Shown here piece after piece: positions 16,678 through 25,482 of a DNA stretch of 64,000 nucleotides. The position numbers and the translations under genes were made by a program. The stretch spans positions 1-64,000 of the forward strand of contig DASYAG010000056.1 of assembly GCA_036501485.1 (NCBI GenBank), in the 5' to 3' direction. The notes under the pieces are model-generated. The model saw only the letters and a program-made list of their open reading frames with translations. It searched no databases and was not told the origin of the DNA. This DNA is from PALSA-607 sp036501485 (GTDB lineage: Bacteria > Actinomycetota > Actinomycetes > Acidothermales > Acidothermaceae). How positions within the stretch are numbered: the stretch's first letter is position 1; the number at the start of each line of letters is the position of its first letter.

Positions 16678-16923
16678 ATGATCACGAATGCGAGAAGGCT
16701 GCAGCTCGTACGTCCGTCGGTGACGTTGGAAGAGGTGTCCAGCGCCGCCGGAGTATCGAAGTCGACCGCGTCACGTGCGCTCTGCAACGAGCCGAACGTC
16801 AAAGCGGAGACCCGTGCTCGGGTTCAGGCGATAGCCGCGGGACTCGGCTATGTACCCAACGAAGCTGCTCGGGCGCTGGCCGCTCGGCGTCAAGTTGTTA
16901 TGAGCGGCACGCGCGCGGGGTAG
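16678..16923 (+). CDS. LacI-type DNA-binding domain without effector domain (81 aa)
   Basis: The 81 residues hold a LacI-family headpiece: VTLEEVSSAAGVSKSTASRALCNEP, then VKAETRARVQAIAAGLGYVPNEAARALAARR including the hinge helix. The protein then stops after nine more residues, where a normal LacI protein would continue for 270 residues as a periplasmic-binding-like domain. A strong ribosome site (AAAGGGGAG, 5 bases ahead of the ATG) argues that it is translated. Bases after the stop show no recognisable effector-domain remnant before the next gene at 16951. It may be a decayed regulator or a functioning mini-repressor; I lean slightly towards decay. Confidence 0.6.
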   Translation: MITNARRLQLVRPSVTLEEVSSAAGVSKSTASRALCNEPNVKAETRARVQAIAAGLGYVPNEAARALAARRQVVMSGTRAG

Positions 16924-16950
16924 CAGTGGCGGCAGTGCGACAGTGGGACG

Positions 16951-18189
16951 ATGCGGGGACGGCGATGGGCGGGCGTAAGCCTGGCAGTGCTGGGGATGCT
17001 GGCGGGCTGTTCGAGCAGCACTAAATCGTCGGGATCATCGGGGGCATCGGTCGGATCGCTGAATGGATCGGTCGCGTCGTCGCCGGGTGTGCAGGCGGGA
17101 GCACCTTCGATGCCGCCATCGGCGTTAACCGGTTCATCGCAGTCGTTAGTAGCTGTGCCATCACGGCTGTCAGTGGGACCGGCGGCGCCGTCAGCCACCC
17201 CAACAGTGGCACCGACGGCGCCGTCCGCCACTGCATCTCGGTCCAGCAGTCCGGCGCCGACTACGTCCTTAACCGCCGTGCCGTCGTTGACCGGCGTCGC
17301 CTACGTCGACGTGTCTGTCGCGACGTTGTGGCGAACTCCGAGTTCGCCGCGTGCCGTCGATGCGGCTGAGTTACAGCAGCCGGCCGAGGTGACGGCCTGG
17401 TTGGCGGACATGACGACCGCGCAGCGGCTGGACCTGAACGGGCGCGTCGACAGCCAACTGCTGCTCGGCGAGAAGGTAGTCGTCGACAAGCGGCAGGGCA
17501 CGTGGGCACACGTTGTCGTGCCGGATCAGCCGACGCCGCTTGACGCGCTCGGCTATCCGGGGTGGATTCCAGCTGCTCAGCTGACTTTCCGAGCACCGAC
17601 GACGGCCGCCAAAGACGTCGTCGTGCTCGCGCCTACCGCGTGGTTGTACGCGCCCGACGGGGTGACGCGCGTCGAACAAGTCAGCATGGCGACCAGGTTG
17701 CCTGCACTGTCGGTCGACCCGGCGTGGGTGCATTCTCAGCTGCCCGACGGTCGCGCCGTGCTGCTGCGCGTGACCGACGTTGCCGTCGTGGCGTCGGGTG
17801 CCGCGCCATTGCCCGCGACCGCAGCCGACGTCGTCCGCACCGCGAAGCTCTTTCTTGGTTTGCAGTATTTGTGGGGTGGGACGTCGGCGTTCGGATTCGA
17901 TTGCTCGGGGCTCACGCATCTGGTCTTTGAGCTGCGCGGAATTACGATTCCGCGCGACGCGGACGCGCAGGCGCGGGTCGGGCAGGCTGTCGCTCGAGCC
18001 GACCTGCAGCCCGGAGACCTGGTCTTTTTCGCGAGCAACGGGCTGGTGCATCACGTCGGGATCTACGTCGGCAACAACATGATGCTGAGCTCGCTGCAGA
18101 CCGGGAGTCCGGTGGAGTACTCGTCGCTGGCCGCCCAGCCATTTGCCAGCGAATACGCCGGCGCCCGGCGCTTAGTGGCGGAGACGTAG
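16951..18189 (+). CDS. NlpC/P60 peptidoglycan hydrolase lipoprotein
   Basis: A 412-aa exported cell-wall hydrolase. The signal peptide ends in lipobox MLAGC (about residue 20), followed by a Ser/Thr/Pro/Ala linker to about residue 110. A middle region (VAYVDVSVATLWRTPSSPR, then paired SH3-like segments) resembles the bacterial SH3 domains of gamma-D-glutamyl endopeptidases. The last 130 residues are NlpC/P60: LQYLWGGTSAFGFDCSG with the catalytic Cys, LQPGDLVFFASNG, and HHVGIYVGNNMML with the catalytic His. Probable role: cleaving peptide stems in peptidoglycan. Comparison with YkfC-type enzymes is the likely closest match. Confidence 0.88.
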   Translation: MRGRRWAGVSLAVLGMLAGCSSSTKSSGSSGASVGSLNGSVASSPGVQAGAPSMPPSALTGSSQSLVAVPSRLSVGPAAPSATPTVAPTAPSATASRSSSPAPTTSLTAVPSLTGVAYVDVSVATLWRTPSSPRAVDAAELQQPAEVTAWLADMTTAQRLDLNGRVDSQLLLGEKVVVDKRQGTWAHVVVPDQPTPLDALGYPGWIPAAQLTFRAPTTAAKDVVVLAPTAWLYAPDGVTRVEQVSMATRLPALSVDPAWVHSQLPDGRAVLLRVTDVAVVASGAAPLPATAADVVRTAKLFLGLQYLWGGTSAFGFDCSGLTHLVFELRGITIPRDADAQARVGQAVARADLQPGDLVFFASNGLVHHVGIYVGNNMMLSSLQTGSPVEYSSLAAQPFASEYAGARRLVAET

Positions 18190-18242
18190 ATCGGGGCCTG
18201 CTGGCCCTCATTGCTCGCACGAGCGGATCGCTAAGTCACACG

Positions 18243-18357
18243 CTTTGCTCTGTTGCTGTGGGGCGACAGAGCTGAGCTGTTGCTGTGGGACGACAGAGCT
18301 GAGCTGTTGCTGTGGGGCGACAGAGCTGAGCTGTTGCTGTGGGGCACCAGAGCAAAG
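18243..18357. repeat. 27-bp tandem repeat (3.9 copies) bounded by a 10-bp inverted repeat
   Basis: Units of 27 bases begin at 18252, 18279, 18306 and 18333 (last one short and diverged). They start GTTGCTGTGGGGCGACAG and are nearly identical. The block is framed by CTTTGCTCTG (18243-18252) and its exact reverse complement CAGAGCAAAG (18348-18357). Each unit can form a small CTGT/ACAG stem. The length is a multiple of three, so frames stay open on both strands, but none has a start with a ribosome site. The surrounding 315-base gap (18190-18503) holds nothing else I can name. Confidence 0.8.
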
Positions 18358-18503
18358 CGGCCGAAAGAGCAATGGCGTCCGGCGCTCGATCGTTCCAGCG
18401 CGCGTAGGACTTCACCGCTGCGCATTACTCAGCCGTTACGCCCTGGTGGTGGCATGTCGGCACCCCGGGCACTCGGTCGCGGGCCAGATCGAGAGAGACG
18501 AAT

Positions 18504-19103
18504 ATGCGGATCGATCGTGTCGTTGCGACTGTCGGCGTCGTGCTGCTCTCGCTGACGGCGGCCGCCTGTCAGAGCAAGGCATCGTCGGTGGGGACGTCCA
18601 CCGCACCTGCCGCGACCACGAGTGCTGCAGCCGCCCAGAGCAGCGCGACCACGAGTGCTGCAGCCGCCCAGAGCAGCGCGACCACGGCTCCGGCCAGTGC
18701 GGCTCCGGCCAGCGCGACCCCGGCCACTGCGGCTCCCGCGACTGTGGCCGCGAGCAGCGCAGCCAGTTCGTCGGCTAGCGCCCCGGCAGCAGCGGCTGGT
18801 TCGGGTGCAGTCACGTTCGACGGCGACTACAGCGGCAAGCTGACGTCGATCCTTTGCGTCGGCAGCGGGCCTACGACGACTGCTTCTTTCGATGCGGCCT
18901 TCACCGGAAAGCCGGGGAACTTCACTGGTGACATCAGCTCGAACGAGTTCGGCTTTATCGGCCCCGACAACACCCAGTTCGACTCTGGCTTCCTGAACAA
19001 GGCACTCGACACCGATGGCAAGGGATTCGACGTCGACGGAATCGTGGCAAAGGACGAGTCAGGTAAGTCCGTGACCATGCATGGCACCCTCGTGTGTTCA
19101 TAG
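18504..19103 (+). CDS. Small Ala/Ser-rich lipoprotein of unknown function
   Basis: A 199-aa exported protein. The signal peptide ends in TAAAC (lipobox, Cys about residue 22). Residues 30-100 are a low-complexity Ala/Ser/Thr/Pro linker that contains an exact 11-residue duplication (TTSAAAAQSSA). The C-terminal 100 residues form a compact domain beginning FDGDYSGKLTSILCVGSG and ending MHGTLVCS, with two cysteines that could make a disulfide. I do not recognise the fold. The GAGAGA ribosome site supports the ATG at 18504. It is followed 14 bases later by cytosine deaminase, probably by chance. Confidence 0.7.
   Translation: MRIDRVVATVGVVLLSLTAAACQSKASSVGTSTAPAATTSAAAAQSSATTSAAAAQSSATTAPASAAPASATPATAAPATVAASSAASSSASAPAAAAGSGAVTFDGDYSGKLTSILCVGSGPTTTASFDAAFTGKPGNFTGDISSNEFGFIGPDNTQFDSGFLNKALDTDGKGFDVDGIVAKDESGKSVTMHGTLVCS
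18612..18677 (+). repeat. 33-bp perfect direct duplication inside the lipoprotein linker
   Basis: The 33 bases at 18612-18644 are repeated exactly at 18645-18677, and a third copy begins with GCGACCACG before diverging. The unit encodes 11 linker residues, so copy-number change would alter linker length without a frameshift. Perfect identity suggests a recent duplication. Confidence 0.8.
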
Positions 19104-19117
19104 CGTAAGTTCGGCGC

Positions 19118-20380
19118 GTGCTCGACCTGCTGATTCGCAACGCACAGATCCGCGGTACTGAGGGTCTGACCGACATCGGTGTGCGCGGCGGTCTCTTTGC
19201 GCCGCCCGAGGCTGACGCGCCTGACGTCATCGATGTCGCGGGCGCGCTCGTGACGCCGCCGCTCGTCGAGCCGCACATTCACCTCGACGCCGTACTGACC
19301 GTAGGTCAGCCGCGGCCGAACAGATCGGGATCGCTGTTCGAGGGCATCGCGGTGTGGAGCGAGCGCGTCAAGGACCTCACGGTCGACGACGTGAAGAGCC
19401 GGGTGCGCGAGGTCTTGCGCTGGCAACTCGCCAACGGCGTCCAGCACGTGCGCAGTCACGTCGACGTGTGCGATCCGCAACTCACCGCGTTGCGCGCCCT
19501 GATCGAGATTCGCGAAGAAGCTCGCGGCCAGATCGATCTGCAGCTCGTCGCTTTCCCGCAGCTGGGCATCATGTCGTTCGACGGCGGCCGCGAACTTATG
19601 CGCAAGGCCGTCGCGCTCGGTGTCGATGTCGTCGGCGGCATCCCGCACTATGAGCTCACCCGCGAAGACGGCGTCGAGTCGGTGCAGTTCTCGTTCGCGT
19701 TAGCCGAGGAGTTCGGGCTGCGCGTCGACATCCACTGCGACGAAACGGACGACGATCACTCGCGTTTCGTCGAGGTCATGGCGGCAGAGACGATTCGGCG
19801 AAACATGAGTGGCCGCGTGACCGCAAGTCACACCACGGCGATGCACTCGTACAACGCGGCGTATGCCTACCGCCTGGTCAACAACATCAAGCGCGCCGGC
19901 ATGCACATGGTGACGAACCCGCTCGACAACGCGGTGCTACAGGGACGCTTCGACACCGGCCCGATTCGCCGCGGCCACACTCGCGTGAAGCAGCTGCAAG
20001 AAGCTGGCGTCAATGTGTGCATCGGCCACGATTCGGTGATGGATCCGTGGTACCCACTCGGCTACGGCGATCCGGTGCAGGCAGCGTTCGTCTTCGTGCA
20101 CCTCGGTCACTACAGCGGCGACGACGAGTTGCGCCGGCTCCTCGACATGGTGACCGTCAACCCCGCCGCCGCGCTGGGCATCGAGGGCTACGGAATCGTC
20201 GAAGGAACCGCCGCCGACTTCGTGGTGTTCGACGCGCCCACTGACACCGACGCGATCAGGCTCGGATCACGCCGGCTTCTCGTCGTCCGCAATGGTCGTG
20301 TCGTTGCTCGAACCGCGCCCGCGCAAACAACGGTCACCTGGGACGGCGAAGAGCAACCAGTGACGTTCCTCCGCCCGTAA
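19118..20380 (+). CDS. codA: Cytosine deaminase (amidohydrolase)
   Basis: A 420-aa metal-dependent hydrolase that would convert cytosine to uracil and ammonia in the cytoplasm (pyrimidine salvage). Metal and active-site motifs are those of CodA: EPHIHLDA (residues about 49-56), DIHCDETDDDHSR with the metal His and catalytic Glu, TASHTTAMHSYNAAY, and IGHDSVMDPWYPLGYGDP with the metal Asp. Length is normal. The GTG start has no strong ribosome site. The convergent NCS1 permease next door is the natural partner for cytosine uptake, which supports the cytosine assignment over related creatinine- or isocytosine-type deaminases. Confidence 0.88.
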   Translation: MLDLLIRNAQIRGTEGLTDIGVRGGLFAPPEADAPDVIDVAGALVTPPLVEPHIHLDAVLTVGQPRPNRSGSLFEGIAVWSERVKDLTVDDVKSRVREVLRWQLANGVQHVRSHVDVCDPQLTALRALIEIREEARGQIDLQLVAFPQLGIMSFDGGRELMRKAVALGVDVVGGIPHYELTREDGVESVQFSFALAEEFGLRVDIHCDETDDDHSRFVEVMAAETIRRNMSGRVTASHTTAMHSYNAAYAYRLVNNIKRAGMHMVTNPLDNAVLQGRFDTGPIRRGHTRVKQLQEAGVNVCIGHDSVMDPWYPLGYGDPVQAAFVFVHLGHYSGDDELRRLLDMVTVNPAAALGIEGYGIVEGTAADFVVFDAPTDTDAIRLGSRRLLVVRNGRVVARTAPAQTTVTWDGEEQPVTFLRP

Positions 20381-20391
20381 CCTCAGGTTAC
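20377..20391. terminator. Short hairpin shared by two convergent stop codons
   Basis: GTAACC, loop TCA, GGTTAC forms a 6-bp stem between codA and the convergent permease. It contains the TAA stop of codA (20378-20380) and the TAA of the permease on the other strand. No T-run follows on either side. It could act as a weak bidirectional terminator. Confidence 0.4.
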
Positions 20392-21860
20392 TTACGAGCG
20401 CCGGCGCCGTATTCGGGGATGACGAGCGTCTCTGACTTTCGGCCGCCCTGCAGCTTGTAGAAGATCGCGTACAGCACCGCGGCGAGGACAAAGCCGACCT
20501 CGAAGGTGAGGTCGCCGAGTGCGGGATGTGCCTTCGGGATCGGCGCGAGGTACTTGGTCTGGTCGGAGAACAGCCAGATGCTCACGACCATCGCGATGCC
20601 CATCGCGCCCCAACCGGCCCACGGATTGTGCTTGGTGTCGAACAGGAATCCGTCGACGCGCACCCGTCGGCGCAGCAGCATGTCGGAGAACATGACGCCC
20701 AGCCATGGCGCGATCCAGTAGGCAACGACGAGCAGGAAGTTGGTGTACTTCTCGCCCGCGTCATGCAAGCCGGTCAGCGCGACGATGAAGCCGATGGTGC
20801 CAGCAACGGCCGCCACGATCGCGCGCCGCAACGCCAGCGGCAGCCGGAAGCCCAAGGTGAGGAATGACATCGCGCCCGAGTAGATGTTCAGCACGTTCGC
20901 GCAGACCGCACCGATCGCGATCGCGATCAGCACGAAGTCGGCCAATGCCGTGCTCATGTGCCCGGTGAACGCACTCGTCGGATTGTTCAACGCATCGGTC
21001 GACTTGCCGATCGTCGCCGACGCGGCGCCGATCATCTCGAGCACCACGCATGACACGAACACACCCAGGCCCGCATACAACCCGACCGCACGCTTTGACG
21101 TGGTCGGCTTCATGTAGCGGGTGTAGTCGGAGGCGAAGGGATTCCAGCCGACCGCGTAGCCGAACGCACCGCCGAGCGTCAGCAGGAAGCCACCTGTGCC
21201 GCCGAGCCCGTACGACGCGTTAGGTCCGTGCGGAGCGCTGGCATTGGCCTTGCTGAAGATGGAGATTGCCGCGAGCAGGAACGCCAGACCGAGAATCGGC
21301 AGCGCCCACTTCTCGACGACGTGCGCCAGGTTGTGTCCGAAGAACGCGATCGTCAGCTGCGCGACCACGATGATCAGCAGCGACAACCACTTCGGCATGT
21401 GCGTCAGCGTGTTCAGCGCAAAGGCGCCACTAACGCTGTTGACCGCGAACCAGCCGATGCCCGCCGTGACCGAGTTCAGCCCGGCCGGCAGCCAGTTGCC
21501 GCGGTAGCCGAACGGAATGCGCGACAAGATCATTTGCGGGACGCCGAACTTCGGCCCCTGCGCCGACAGCACGGCGTGCGTCACTGAACCCAGCGCGGTG
21601 CCGAGGACCAGCGCGGCGGTTGCTTGCCAGAAGGAGAGCCCGAAAGCCGCGACTCCCAGCACCCCGACGAACACCGTGGCGAACTCGAGGTTGGGCGAGG
21701 TCCAGGTCCAGAGCAGCTGCAGCGGATTTCCGTGCCGCTCCGAGAGCGGGATGAACTCGGCGCCGCCGGGCTCGATGGTGGTCAGCTTCCCGCCGTACTC
21801 ACCCTCGCGGACTTCGGCAACGATCTCGATCTCGGCTTCGGTTCGCGGGAGTGTGGTCAC
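20388..21860 (-). CDS. NCS1-family cytosine/purine permease
   Basis: A 490-aa membrane transporter with about 12 hydrophobic segments. Features of the NCS1 (purine-cytosine permease) family include GVPQMILSRIPFGYRGNWLPAGLN, the GWNPFASDYTRYM region after helix 6-7 and GVMFSDMLLRR near the end. The GTG at 21860 is preferred because AGGAAGG lies 6 bases upstream; the frame is open 60 codons further but that extra part would run through the divergent promoter region. It converges on codA with 7 bases between stops, so the two form a cytosine uptake and deamination pair without sharing a promoter. Confidence 0.87.
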   Translation of the reverse strand: MTTLPRTEAEIEIVAEVREGEYGGKLTTIEPGGAEFIPLSERHGNPLQLLWTWTSPNLEFATVFVGVLGVAAFGLSFWQATAALVLGTALGSVTHAVLSAQGPKFGVPQMILSRIPFGYRGNWLPAGLNSVTAGIGWFAVNSVSGAFALNTLTHMPKWLSLLIIVVAQLTIAFFGHNLAHVVEKWALPILGLAFLLAAISIFSKANASAPHGPNASYGLGGTGGFLLTLGGAFGYAVGWNPFASDYTRYMKPTTSKRAVGLYAGLGVFVSCVVLEMIGAASATIGKSTDALNNPTSAFTGHMSTALADFVLIAIAIGAVCANVLNIYSGAMSFLTLGFRLPLALRRAIVAAVAGTIGFIVALTGLHDAGEKYTNFLLVVAYWIAPWLGVMFSDMLLRRRVRVDGFLFDTKHNPWAGWGAMGIAMVVSIWLFSDQTKYLAPIPKAHPALGDLTFEVGFVLAAVLYAIFYKLQGGRKSETLVIPEYGAGARK

Positions 21861-22003
21861 GCGCGGCCTTCCTGGGTTGGTGGCTATACCGACTCGTTGG
21901 CGCGGAGAGTAGCGTGCGCGTGTTACGACGGGAAGTCCCCAGACTCGCGGATCACTCGCGCAGGACCAGTCAGGATTCGCCCCGCTCGGCCGACAAGGTA
22001 GCC

Positions 22004-23224
22004 ATGGCCGCTTTGACTTTGATCTCCGAGCCCCAGACACCAGGCTCAGTCAGCCGTTGGATCGGCGTGGGCCGAGCATCCGCCGACGACCGCGACGGCC
22101 CTGACCAGGGCGTTTCCGGCCTTGGCGCCAGTGCACTGCGTGAGGCCCTGGGCGGTCGCACCGCGGGGCTGATCGTCGTTTTCGCGTCGTCCGAGCTGGA
22201 TCTGGGCGCCCTCATGGCCGACCTCAGCACAGAGGTCGACGCCAACGTGCCTGTCGTCGGCTGTACCACCGCCGGCGAGATCAGTACCGAGGGCCCGAGC
22301 GATCGCGGTGTCGTGGTCGCCGCCTTCGGGGGAGAAGACTTCTCCATCGCCGCGGCGCTCGCCGAGAACGTCGGCGCTGGCCTGCGCGAAGCCGGCGCCG
22401 AAGTGGCAAAAGCGGTCAGCCTTCTCGACGACCGTCCGCACCGGATCCTGCTGCTACTTACCGACGGCCTGGCCGGCGACCAGCAAGAGATCGTGCGCGG
22501 TGCCTACAGCGTCGTCGGCGCCGGCGTGCCTCTGGTCGGCGGCTGCGCGGGCGATGACCAGCACATGGCGACGACCAGCGTTTTCTTCAACGGTCAGGTT
22601 CTGACGAACGCCATTGTCGGAGTGGCCATCGGATCGACGTCCCCCTTCGGTATTGGCGTTCGGCATGGCTGGCGCCGGGTCGGTGAGCCGATCCTGGTCA
22701 CCGCGAGCATCGGCACCAAAGTGCTCACGCTCGATGACGAGCCCGCCCTCGACGTCTACCTGCGCCGCAACGGTGCGTCACCCGACATCGATCCCGCCGC
22801 GTTCGCCCGCTTCGCGATGACGCATCCGCTTGGGATCAGCAAGCGCAGTGGAGAGGAGGTCCGCTTCATTGCGGGCGCCGACTTTGTCGAGCGCTCGTTG
22901 CAGTGCATCGCGCAGGTCCCGCAAGGCGGCCTCGCGTGGATCATGGAGGGCGACGACGAGTCCGTTCTCGCAGCGACGGACGGCGCGTGTGTTGATGCCC
23001 TCGAGCAACTCGGCGGCCGCGAACCGAAAGGTGTTCTTGCGTTCGACTGCATCGCCCGTCGTGGGGTGCTCGGCGATGCAGGCATCGAGCGCGAGGTCGA
23101 CCGCATCGGCGCCGCTATCAAGGGTGTGCCGGTCGCGGGCTTCTACAGCTACGGCGAGATCGCGCGGACCAAGGGGACGGGTGGCTTCCACAACCAGACA
23201 CTCGTTGTGCTCGCGGTGTCGTAG
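22004..23224 (+). CDS. FIST-domain sensory protein
   Basis: A 406-aa cytoplasmic protein with FIST N and FIST C domains, predicted ligand (amino-acid-like) sensing modules. The N-domain has VVGCTTAGEISTEGPSDRGVVVAAFGG, and the C-domain ends GVPVAGFYSYGEIARTKGTGGFHNQTLVVLAVS, the family's usual 'GFYSYGEI' block. Start: ATG at 22004, with AAGG 5-6 bases upstream; the frame continues 51 codons upstream into the divergent promoter region, which I reject. The stop is 2 bases before the next gene, a GGDEF-EAL protein, so the FIST protein is likely to feed its signal to cyclic-di-GMP turnover. Confidence 0.88.
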   Translation: MAALTLISEPQTPGSVSRWIGVGRASADDRDGPDQGVSGLGASALREALGGRTAGLIVVFASSELDLGALMADLSTEVDANVPVVGCTTAGEISTEGPSDRGVVVAAFGGEDFSIAAALAENVGAGLREAGAEVAKAVSLLDDRPHRILLLLTDGLAGDQQEIVRGAYSVVGAGVPLVGGCAGDDQHMATTSVFFNGQVLTNAIVGVAIGSTSPFGIGVRHGWRRVGEPILVTASIGTKVLTLDDEPALDVYLRRNGASPDIDPAAFARFAMTHPLGISKRSGEEVRFIAGADFVERSLQCIAQVPQGGLAWIMEGDDESVLAATDGACVDALEQLGGREPKGVLAFDCIARRGVLGDAGIEREVDRIGAAIKGVPVAGFYSYGEIARTKGTGGFHNQTLVVLAVS

Positions 23225-23226
23225 CC

Positions 23227-25482
23227 GTGACTACATCGACGCCCGGCGCTAGCGGGTGGGCCCTGGAGCAGTTGACGGCCTACCTGTTCGGTCTCGCGAG
23301 CGCTGGTGATCCCGATGCTGTCGTCCTCGAAGCGATCGATCGGGCCGCCGAGGCGATGGAAGCCGAAGTCGCCGCGCTCATCTGTGACGGGTCGGTGGTT
23401 AGCTCGATCGGCTTTGCTAACGGCGAAGCTCCGGTCGACGTCCTGCTGGAAACAGTCGCCGGGCGGCACACACACGCCGACCTCCCGGGGGTAGGACCCT
23501 GTCACGTGTCGGGCGCGTCATTTGAGTCGCAGGGCGACTACTGCCTGGTTGTCGCGAGGACCGGCGACGTCGCCTTCTCCGCTGAAGAGCGCAACCTGCT
23601 GCGCGGCATGAGCCGTGCCCTCGCTTTGAACCTCCAGTCGGCGCGGGTGTTGACCGCGATGAACGAACGCCAAGCGCTGATGGAGCGGCTCACCCGGATC
23701 CTGCGGTCGATCAACAGCCGCGCTCCGCTACCCGAAGTGCTGGAGACCATCGTCGCCGGAGCGGTCGAACTCATCGGCGACGCATACGCAGGTCTGCGGC
23801 GCATCGATCCACTCGACCCGGAGTGGGCGGTGGTGTTGTGCGGTATCGAGGCAACCCCGGGCTCAATGCTGCCCGGCCAGCGTTCGAAGGTCGGGCAAGG
23901 TGCAGGCGGCCGCGCGATTTCTGAGCAGCGGCTGGTCGTGATCCACGACTACGCCCAAGCCACAGACGCCCTGCCCGTGTGGGTGGAGGCGAGCACGCAA
24001 GCCGCTATGGCCGCCCCGGTGCACGAGAACGGGATCGTCGTCGGAAGCCTCGTCGTTGGCAGCGTGGTGCCCGGCCGCCGCTACAGCGAGGCTGAACAGT
24101 CGATCCTGATGTCGTTCGCCGACCACGTGAGCTTGGCGCTGACGGACGCCATGACAACGGAGTCGCTTCATCGCGCCCTTGAGGCAGCACGGCACGACGC
24201 GATGCACGACGAGCTCACCGGACTGCCCAACCGCGCACTGTTGCGCGACCGGCTCGAGCAAGCGTGGGTGCGCGGGTGCCGCACCGGCTCACCGATCGCG
24301 TTGCTGTTCCTCGACTTCGACGACTTCAAGGACATCAACGATAGCCTCGGTCACGACGCCGGCGACCGGTTACTTGTCTCCCTTGCCGACCGACTCGCTG
24401 GGTCACTGCGGCCGGGCGACACCATCGCGCGTCTCGGCGGTGACGAATTCGCCGTCCTGATTGAGAATTTGGCTGATGCGGCGACTGCCGAAGGGCTTGC
24501 TGCGCGACTGCTCGAGGTGTTGCTCGAGCCGGTCGTCGTCAACGGCCGCGACGTGACGATGCGTGGCAGCATCGGGATCGCTGTTTCCGAGTTCACCGAG
24601 CCTGACAGTCAGTCGTTGCTCTACAGCGCCGACCTCGCGATGTACGAAGCGAAGCGCAGAGGTGGCGGCCGCTACGTGCGCTACCGCCCCGACATGCATC
24701 TGGACACGCTAGTTCGCCTCGATACCGAGCAGGCTCTGAAGCTCGCGCTCAGTGCCGGCGAACTTGTGTTGCACTACCAGCCAATCGAAGAACTGCCCTC
24801 GGGCCGCATCATCGGCGCCGAGGCGCTCGTCCGTTGGCAGCACCCAGTACGCGGCCTCATCGGCCCGATGGAGTTCGTGCCGATCGCGGAAGCAAGCGGC
24901 CTCATCATTCGCCTCGGCGAGTGGGTGTTGCGCACCGCGTGCACGGAGGCCACTCGCTGGCCGGACGACATCGAGATCGCCGTCAACCTGTCGCCGCGCC
25001 AGCTTGAACCCGAGCTTCCGCAGATGGTGCGCGAGATCTTGGCCGAGACCGGCCTGCACAGCGACCGCCTGGTACTTGAGGTGACAGAGGCGACTGCGAT
25101 GGCCGACGCACCAGAAACCCAGCGCATCATCGAGGAGCTGCATGCGATGGGTGTGCACTTCTCCATCGACGACTTCGGCACCGGCCACTCGTCAATCGCG
25201 AGACTGCGCACACTGCCTGTCGATCAGCTCAAGATTGACAAGAGCTTCGTGAGCACGCTCGACGACGACTCAGGCGCCGACGTGTTCATCAGCGCGATCG
25301 TCGCGCTCGCGCACGGGTCAGGATTGGTCGCCGTCGCCGAGGGCGTCGAGACCCCGGGTCAACGTTGCCGGCTAGTCTCGCTTGGTTGCGACCGCGCCCA
25401 GGGCTATCTCTTCAGTCGACCCGTTGAGCCCCATGTCATTTCGGCGATGCTGCACGATCGGGTACTTGTTCAACACTCCTGA
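23227..25482 (+). CDS. GAF-GGDEF-EAL cyclic-di-GMP enzyme
   Basis: A 751-aa soluble protein. Residues about 15-145 and 160-310 look like two GAF-type sensory domains. The GGDEF domain (about 320-485) keeps GGDEF at 404-408 and an inhibitory RxxD site (RPGD, 395-398) five residues before it, so diguanylate cyclase activity with product feedback is expected. The EAL domain (about 495-745) keeps EAL at 532-534 and IDDFGTGHSSIARL and DQLKIDKSFV, so phosphodiesterase activity is also plausible. It is coupled to the FIST gene (2-base gap). Its last 111 bases overlap the convergent FUSC gene. Confidence 0.93.
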   Translation: MTTSTPGASGWALEQLTAYLFGLASAGDPDAVVLEAIDRAAEAMEAEVAALICDGSVVSSIGFANGEAPVDVLLETVAGRHTHADLPGVGPCHVSGASFESQGDYCLVVARTGDVAFSAEERNLLRGMSRALALNLQSARVLTAMNERQALMERLTRILRSINSRAPLPEVLETIVAGAVELIGDAYAGLRRIDPLDPEWAVVLCGIEATPGSMLPGQRSKVGQGAGGRAISEQRLVVIHDYAQATDALPVWVEASTQAAMAAPVHENGIVVGSLVVGSVVPGRRYSEAEQSILMSFADHVSLALTDAMTTESLHRALEAARHDAMHDELTGLPNRALLRDRLEQAWVRGCRTGSPIALLFLDFDDFKDINDSLGHDAGDRLLVSLADRLAGSLRPGDTIARLGGDEFAVLIENLADAATAEGLAARLLEVLLEPVVVNGRDVTMRGSIGIAVSEFTEPDSQSLLYSADLAMYEAKRRGGGRYVRYRPDMHLDTLVRLDTEQALKLALSAGELVLHYQPIEELPSGRIIGAEALVRWQHPVRGLIGPMEFVPIAEASGLIIRLGEWVLRTACTEATRWPDDIEIAVNLSPRQLEPELPQMVREILAETGLHSDRLVLEVTEATAMADAPETQRIIEELHAMGVHFSIDDFGTGHSSIARLRTLPVDQLKIDKSFVSTLDDDSGADVFISAIVALAHGSGLVAVAEGVETPGQRCRLVSLGCDRAQGYLFSRPVEPHVISAMLHDRVLVQHS

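Noticed and set aside
18252..18357. Possible CRISPR array from 27-bp repeats
   Set aside because: The units follow one another with no unique spacers and there are no cas genes, so it is a plain tandem repeat.
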